From positions 1 to 59,378 of the forward strand of contig JBNGIO010005465.1 of the NCBI GenBank assembly GCA_049999805.1: a stretch of DNA of 59,378 bases. Direction: 5' to 3'. Of this stretch, positions 54,129 through 59,378 are shown one piece after another. The stretch comes from Folioceros fuciformis. Lineage: Eukaryota; Anthocerotophyta; Anthocerotopsida; Anthocerotales. The translations under genes were made by a program, and so were the position numbers. How positions within the stretch are numbered: position 1 is the first letter of the stretch; each line of letters begins with the position of its first letter. The notes beneath the pieces were generated by a model. The model saw only the letters and a program-made list of their open reading frames with translations. It had not been told where the DNA came from and ran no database searches.

Positions 54129-54137
54129 CTTATATAG
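54129..54137 (-). promoter_or_regulatory. TATA box of the TPST gene
   Basis: CTATATAAG on the minus strand, about 150 bp upstream of the ATG at 53977. Confidence 0.55.
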
Positions 54138-54415
54138 GGAGATCATTGTCCAAGATTAGAAGTCCTTGTTTAGAGATCATTCTCCAAGATTAGAGGTCTT
54201 CGTTACTAATTTGGATTTAAGTGAACTTGCACTGCTTATGAGATCTTAGTTACTAATTTGGATTTTAGTGGAGTTGTATTGTTCACGAGATCCTAGTAGA
54301 CCTATTGTACTTAACATGGAAGATACTATTTTTCTAAGGCCCAAGTGGGTGCTTAAATCTCACCTACCATCTTAGGAATATCCTTCATAAAATAATGGAT
54401 ATAGCCTCCATTGTG
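54138..54415. other. TPST upstream region with short repeats
   Basis: Phrases such as GATCATT-TCCAAGATTAGA and GTTACTAATTTGGATTT occur twice each. No gene is seen. Confidence 0.4.
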
Positions 54416-54565
54416 GAGGATTAGAGTTTCTAATCTAAGTAAGATTCTATGAAGGATATAGCTTCCATTATGGAGGATTAGGGTTTCTAATCTAAACAAG
54501 ATTCTATAAAGCATATATCTTCCACTATTGAGGATTAGGCCTTCTAATCTAAATAAGATGGTTTG
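54416..54565 (+). repeat. 57 bp tandem repeat, about 3 copies
   Basis: Copies start at 54416, 54473 and 54530 with GAGGATTAG, followed by TTTCTAATCTAA-TAAGATTCTAT. Copy 3 is cut short. Confidence 0.85.
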
Positions 54566-54869
54566 TTGTGATGAATGTTAATTATTAATATTATTTTTCG
54601 ATAAATTAAATATTTAGATTATTATTTAATTTTCTAGTTTTTGAAAACAAAACTCTATGACATGATCTTAGTAATGTCACAATTGAAACATGGTGAAAAT
54701 TAAAAGTAGGTCAGGTGAAAGCTAAATATAGAATTGCCTAGATGAAGAAGCAAGTGTGTATGGCAACAAATTGTGTGTTCCAAGAAGAAACTCCTAAGAA
54801 GAAGTTGTAATAACCAACAGTATTTTGAGATGAAAGGAGTGAATGATTCCAACTTTAACATAGGCTTAC

Positions 54870-55140
54870 TACAGAGTATGAAAAGCTACGCTAGGGCTGA
54901 GGCCTTACGAGATGTAAGGAGAGGCTAGGGCTAAGGCCTTGAGAGATGCATTAGGGCTAAGGCCTTGAGAGATGCAGTGGGGCTAAGGCCTTGTAAAATG
55001 TACATAGATAGCTTCGAAGTATAAAAGGCTAGCCTAGGGCTATGTCCTTGAGAGATGTACGAGGGCTAAGGCCTTGCAAGATGTACAAAGATAGCTGCGA
55101 AGTATAAAAGGCTAGGCTAGGGCTAAGGCCTTGTGAGATA
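54870..55140 (+). repeat. Tandem repeats carrying TATAAAAGG
   Basis: Units containing GCTAGGGCTAAGGCCTTG-GAGATG recur about seven times. Two longer units end in GCGAAGTATAAAAGGCTAG or its near copy (TATAAAAGG at 55020-55028 and 55103-55111), and a diverged third is near 54875. Confidence 0.75.
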
Positions 55141-55189
55141 TGCAAAGATAGAGAGAGATAAACAATGATTGTCTCATAGCTTGTGAAGG

Positions 55190-55530
55190 AGCTCATTTGT
55201 GAGCTTATTGTGGAGGGCTTCCAGAGCAAGCTTGTCAGATAGAATGGAGGTAGTAGCTAGTTGGGGGCGTAGATTGTTAAGAGCTTGGGGAGCAAGCTTA
55301 TGAGATAGAGTCAAGGTAGTAGTCAGTTGGGGTGTAGATTGCCAAACTCTTGTTGTAAGTATCTTTGAGTAGAGAGCAGTATCTTGAGGAGATCGCAAAA
55401 CTCGTATTGTAGGTATCTTTGAACAAAGAGTACTATTCTCGAGGAGGTTGCAGAACTCTTGTTGTAAGTTTCTTTGAATTGAGGAGGTTGCACAACTCTT
55501 GTTGTAAGTATCTTTGAACAAAGAGCAGCA
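55190..55530 (+). repeat. Compound tandem repeats of about 75 and 60 bp
   Basis: Two units with GAGCAAGCTT-T-AGATAGA-T-AGGTAGTAG are followed by four with AACTCTTGTTGTAAGTATCTTTGAA. No coding potential is supported. It may be part of an unidentified LTR. Confidence 0.7.
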
Positions 55531-56393
55531 TCTCAAGGAGGTGGTCTACGAGTTGTTTGTTGGACAACAAGCTACTTAGGCCCGTTTCACAAGCCCAGTA
55601 TACATCCTGACAGGCCTTATGTGATTGGAGGGTCAATTTGTACCCGATTCACAAGGACTAAATAACCCACACCCTGGCTCTTACATGGATGCCACGATAG
55701 AGTGTTTTTGGATGTCAGAAAACACCAGCCAAGTCGGCCGGTGTTTTCCGATATTTATTATGTATCCTACATTGACCAATGGCACAGCAGGTCAATTCTC
55801 ATTTTTCACGAGTCTTTTACTGTGATGTTATCCAACTTGTATGAAAGGCCGCTTACAGAACTAGCCCGAACACGCCCAAGGTGTGTGAAGGCCGCTCTCG
55901 AGACACCGGATAGGAGGAGAGTGCTTGCCGTAGAGCCGCATTCTTGACGTCATGTGCAGTGTGTAGGGTTTTGCCCATCGTCGCCATGCGCTTGCAGCCT
56001 TGGCATGAGGTAATTCCAAGGTATTCAGTGGCAATCGAGTTTTTGGATGGCACGGGCTCTCCAAAGTTTCTGGCCGACCTTAGCTTCGTGTGTAGGGTTC
56101 TGCCATTGTCGCCACGACAGGGTGCCCTTGACATGAGGTAATTACGAGGTATTGAGTGGCAATCAAGTTTCTAGATGGCATAACAAGCTCTCTAAAGCTT
56201 CTAGTTGACATGATGAGAGGCTCTCTAGTTTGCCAAGTTTCGCTTGGCAGGTTTGCGCTTAGCAGGTTTGTGCGAGGATGAATGGCCTAAGGCAATTACG
56301 AGGTATTGAGTGGCAATCAGCTTTCTAGATGAACTCAGCGGCTCTCAAATAACTCAACAGGTTTGGCAGGTTTCTAGGGTTTTAGGTTTGGCC
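55531..56393 (+). other. Upstream region of the trihelix-like gene, with direct repeats
   Basis: Diverged copies of a roughly 125 bp phrase (GTGTGTAGGGTT-TGCC ... TGAGGTAATT-C-AGGTATT-AGTGGCAATC) begin near 55970 and 56090, with a shorter third near 56290. No gene is seen. Confidence 0.45.
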
Positions 56394-57139
56394 ATGGCTG
56401 GGCAACAAGGTCATGGCGGTGAGTCTTCCATGCAGAGACGACCTTCCCAAACTTTTTCAAGTTATCTATTTGGCTTAGGAGGGGAGTGGATAGCTCAAAG
56501 CTACAACTTTGAACAATCCTCTCATACATGGAGCCAACCTCCAAGTCAACAAATATCACAAGGATGCTCCCTTCCTAAGCAACAAGCATTCTCAATGCCT
56601 ATGCTTGGAAGTATCATGCTAGGCTCTGGTTTCAAACGACTTGCACCAAACAATGTCATTGACCTAGAAACCGCTCAGGAGGTTCCAATTTCACAGGACA
56701 CTGACATAGGGTCAAAGAAGCGTAGGGGGAAAAGCAAAAAACACTCGGAACTAGAAGGGGAGGATCAGATTCGGAGGACAAGTGGTGGAAGGGGTCCACC
56801 ACTTGTGGACCCCTTGGACAATGGATTGAACACCATACCATCCACTTGATCCACCTTAGGGGTTCTATGGAGGAGAATTTAAACAAATCGCCCAAGCAAG
56901 GTATCGACGTGTGGAACAAGCTCTACACGAGATTGTGTGCGGTCTGCCCAGATTTCGACAAGGATTCTGAGGCATGTCGTCAAAAGCACAAAAGCCTTAT
57001 GAAGGATTACAGGAAGGACAAAGCAAAGAACGAGACAAGTGGGCATGGAAGGTCTGATAAATGTAAGTTTTTTGACCTCATGGATGAATACCATGGTAAA
57101 CGTATGTGGAGTGAAATCTTGTGTCCAAAGACATCATGA
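56394..57139 (+). CDS. Trihelix/Myb-SANT-like DNA-binding protein, split between two frames
   Basis: The first frame (ATG 56394, stop 56849) gives a Gln/Ser-rich N-terminus and a basic patch GSKKRRGKSKKHSELEG. The DNA-binding-like part lies in another frame from about 56750 to 57139: GGSDSEDKWWKG, QWIEHHTIHLIHLRGSMEEN, KQGIDVWNKL, then CRQKHKSLMKDYRKDKAKN and KCKFFDLMDEYHGKR. This W-spaced helical pattern is that of trihelix or Myb/SANT-like domains, found in transcription factors and in PIF/Harbinger transposon partners. A frameshift, or a short intron that I could not place, lies around 56740-56770. Repeats on both sides suggest a transposon link. The product name is tentative. Confidence 0.52.
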
Positions 57140-57976
57140 GGTCCACATTCACCCTCTATGTCGTTGTTGTCGTATGATTCGCTCCCAAGGGGATGATTTG
57201 TGCCTAGTGACGCTAACTTCTACCACTACTGACCCTTACCTAAGTCAAGACTCATCTACTACCGCCCTTACTACCTACCAGCTGAACTACTACTACCCCC
57301 AGTTAGCCCAGTTACCACGGACCCTACTCTACAACTGTGGTCGCTGTTTCCACAATCGTGGTGGGTCCCACCTAACTAATATTTTTCTGGTACACGCGCC
57401 ACCATGGGTTTCTGCCCAAGGCTTTCAAACTCACAGATTTGGCTTATTGAATGCTCTTCACACATGCAAATGCCAATCCTTGGGCAACAAGACCCCGCGA
57501 GTCAGCTACACTCCTTCACACACACATGCAAGACTCTTCACACATGCAAAACACACAAGACCTCTAGTTCACACTTGTTTCTCATAGGCCTGATTCCAAA
57601 TGTCTCCAATCTTCTAACAATGTCCACAAATTTCTAGTAATCCCTCAATAATCCTCTATAATCTTCAACAATATCCCACAAACGCCCCAGAAATCTCTTA
57701 GAAATCTTCCAAAAATCATCTCCAATCTCTAGTAATCTTTCACAATCTTCCTCAATCTCTTAGTAATCCTCTTCGGTTAGTTGCAGTTAGTTCTTCTCTT
57801 CAACCTCAATCTCCTGTCTTTCACCTCGCATCATGTTTAGTGATCAGCCACACTTCTTCTCTCTTGTCTCACACCTTGCATCGCTTTCAATGCTTGGCCG
57901 CCGTTCTCTCCTTCTCTTCTCAGCTCACTTACACATATTCTTACTCACCCCTTCAATCTTTGTCTTCACACACACT
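57140..57976. other. CT-rich intergenic DNA
   Basis: 57590-57800 is made of loose copies of AATCTCTAGTAATCTTCCA-like words. No gene is seen. Confidence 0.45.
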
Positions 57977-58245
57977 TCTACACTCAGAAATTTTGGAACA
58001 TAGCCAGCAATTTTGGGAATAAGGGAAGGGGAAGCTTCTAAACGTCACAACAAGCGTTATGAGCAAGCTTTAGACCCGCCTCGCGCCAATCCTTCAGCTC
58101 CTCAACAAAACTTGCTCTATCATCCCCCTGTGAAGCAAAGCTCTCGACCATCCCTAGGAGCTTTTCGCACACACTAGGCACCCAGACTAGACGTCTCCAA
58201 TCTAGCCACAAGCAACGTGGGGATCTCAACCGTGAAGTTGTCTCA
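57977..58245 (-). repeat. About 270 bp direct repeat, copy A
   Basis: Diverged partner of 58246-58536. On the minus strand both read VCEKLLG-VESFA and ELKDWREAGL-LA-NA, but stops and indels differ. Confidence 0.75.
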
Positions 58246-58536
58246 CACACTCCAAATTTCAAAACTCAGCCAGCAAGCATTTTAGGGAATGAGGGAGGGA
58301 GGAGCTTCTGGACGTCAGAGTAGGCGTTACGAGCAAGCTCAAGACCCGCTTCGCGCCAATCCTTAAGCTCCTCTTCCGTTGTCGGCAAAACTTGCTCAAT
58401 CATCACCCTCACCACTAGCCGCGGAGCAAAGCTCTCGACCACACCTAGGAGCTTCTCGCACACACTACCCACCTATACCAGACGTCTCCAATCCAACCAC
58501 ACGCAACGTGAGGATCTCAACTGGGAAGTTGTCTGA
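58246..58536 (-). repeat. About 270 bp direct repeat, copy B
   Basis: Longer copy, including a segment absent from copy A (VVRVMIEQVLPTTEE on the minus strand). It keeps a 68-codon open frame, 58472-58266, without a recognised domain. Confidence 0.75.
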
Positions 58537-58556
58537 TTAGAGAGGCACCAAAAGCC

Positions 58557-58567
58557 TCTTTATACAA
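58557..58567 (-). promoter_or_regulatory. TATA-like element upstream of the 270 bp repeats
   Basis: The minus strand reads TATAAAGAGG, placed to drive transcription leftward across both repeat copies, as in a gene or LTR promoter. Confidence 0.45.
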
Positions 58568-59378
58568 AGTTTGCAGAGCGGGTGTTACAGCCCGCCATAA
58601 AGTCCGGATCTATAAACAGCCGACTTGAAAGGTGCCCTAAATTACGAGCGGCATCAGGTCCAAGATAGCATCTTGCCAAATCTTATCTAAATTCTATTTT
58701 TAAGATGCAATAACTCTTGGCCTACATTAGCGCCGCGCCCTCCTCCTATTCATTCATTCGGCCCTTTTTACTCTGCTACCAAATCCCTGGGCTCTCCTTC
58801 CACTCTACTAATCAGGCAAATCCTCCCGTAAAAGTTCCACCTCACTGTCGTTGTTGGCTAACTTATCCTAGCTGGGCAAGGGTGGGGCCCACCTTGGAGT
58901 CCTCTCCTCCTCTACTGGCCGCCTGTTGCTAAGAACCTACACTGGTTCTTCCTCCACCCAATTCTGTGCCTCCTCTTCTATGAGCTCCTTCCAGACTGTC
59001 TCCGCGTAACAGGGGGTTAATCCCCATACCCGGACACAATGGAAGAAGCATCCATTCCAGGTCCTCACTTGCAGACGGTAGGCCCTGGTCCCTCCCCTGA
59101 CTGTCTGCTCTCTGCCCACCAAGGATGTTGGAGTGCCTCCTATCGCTCTGCCTACGGCTGCCTTCATTCCAGTCCTCCTGGTGCGAGTAGGGGTTTCAGC
59201 AACCCTGGTTGCTGGTTCCACAACTATCGCTGCTTCCCCGACTGCGGTAGGACTTCTCACTACCGGAGTTGTCTCGCCTCTATCGGTAGCGGCTTCCACT
59301 ATCAGTTGCTCCTTCTGCGACCACTTTCTCCATTATGCGGTTGTCGTTGGGTTCCCACTACCTCCTTCTAAGACTAAG
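58568..59378. other. Window end, unassigned
   Basis: The minus strand is open from 59299 to 58937 but with no ATG at its beginning. It reads as Thr/Ala/Glu-rich sequence (VVEPATRVAETPTRTRRTG) ending in an acidic tail. It could be the edge of a gene or a retroelement gag that extends beyond the window. No domain is recognised. Confidence 0.3.

Noticed and set aside
1-59378. tRNA, rRNA or snRNA genes
   Set aside because: I saw no cloverleaf with B-box, no rRNA segment and no snRNA signature by eye; a tRNAscan/Infernal run would be decisive.

Overview
This window is nuclear DNA of a land plant. Evidence: coding genes split by GT-AG introns; a plastid-type HDR (IspH) with a transit-like leader; a plant tyrosylprotein sulfotransferase; GRAS, germin-like and PV42-type CBS proteins; and Ty1/copia retrotransposons. 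Introns are short and uniform (mostly 75-155 bp in two reconstructed genes with 9 and 30 introns). Short introns, a germin-like protein without the N-terminal Cys pair and a DIS3L1-like exonuclease suggest a bryophyte or lycophyte rather than a flowering plant. I cannot name the species. Two 100-N assembly gaps are present (52120-52219, 52639-52738).

Layout. 1-1615 is a GC-rich block of degenerate GGCT/AGCC-type words. 2240-5696 is a decayed, 3'-truncated copia element on the minus strand, with one LTR and a primer binding site. A gene-dense block follows: COG2 (+), an SNF4/PV42-like CBS protein (-), ten-exon HDR (-) and beta-COP (-, with a 5'UTR intron). 16.4-26.8 kb is mostly repeats, including a second, internally deleted copia copy (20745-23500). 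26.8-29.4 kb holds an unrecognised ORF, an unrecognised small gene with a likely in-phase intron, and a germin-like gene. 29.4-36.3 kb is AT-rich, with minisatellites and a decayed DUF7869 gene.

The second gene block has a DIS3L1-like exoribonuclease of about 31 exons (-), a divergent organellar peptidyl-tRNA hydrolase (+), a secreted DUF26-like Cys protein (+) and a GRAS regulator (+). From 48.6 kb to the end the DNA is AT-rich and full of repeats. It contains an intronless tyrosylprotein sulfotransferase interrupted by a gap, and a trihelix/Myb-SANT-like gene split between frames.

The genes are mostly unrelated housekeeping and regulatory genes. Two proximities have a functional logic that may be chance: COG2 and beta-COP (Golgi tethering and the COPI coat) lie within 10 kb, and DIS3L and peptidyl-tRNA hydrolase (RNA decay and translation recycling) are head-to-head. 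I found no clearly new multi-gene system. The strongest leads are the plant DIS3L1-like gene with its basic C-terminal extension, the intronless TPST, the DUF7869 relic, and numerous independent minisatellites, several with 27-30 bp periods. Starts quoted here are the first in-frame ATG.
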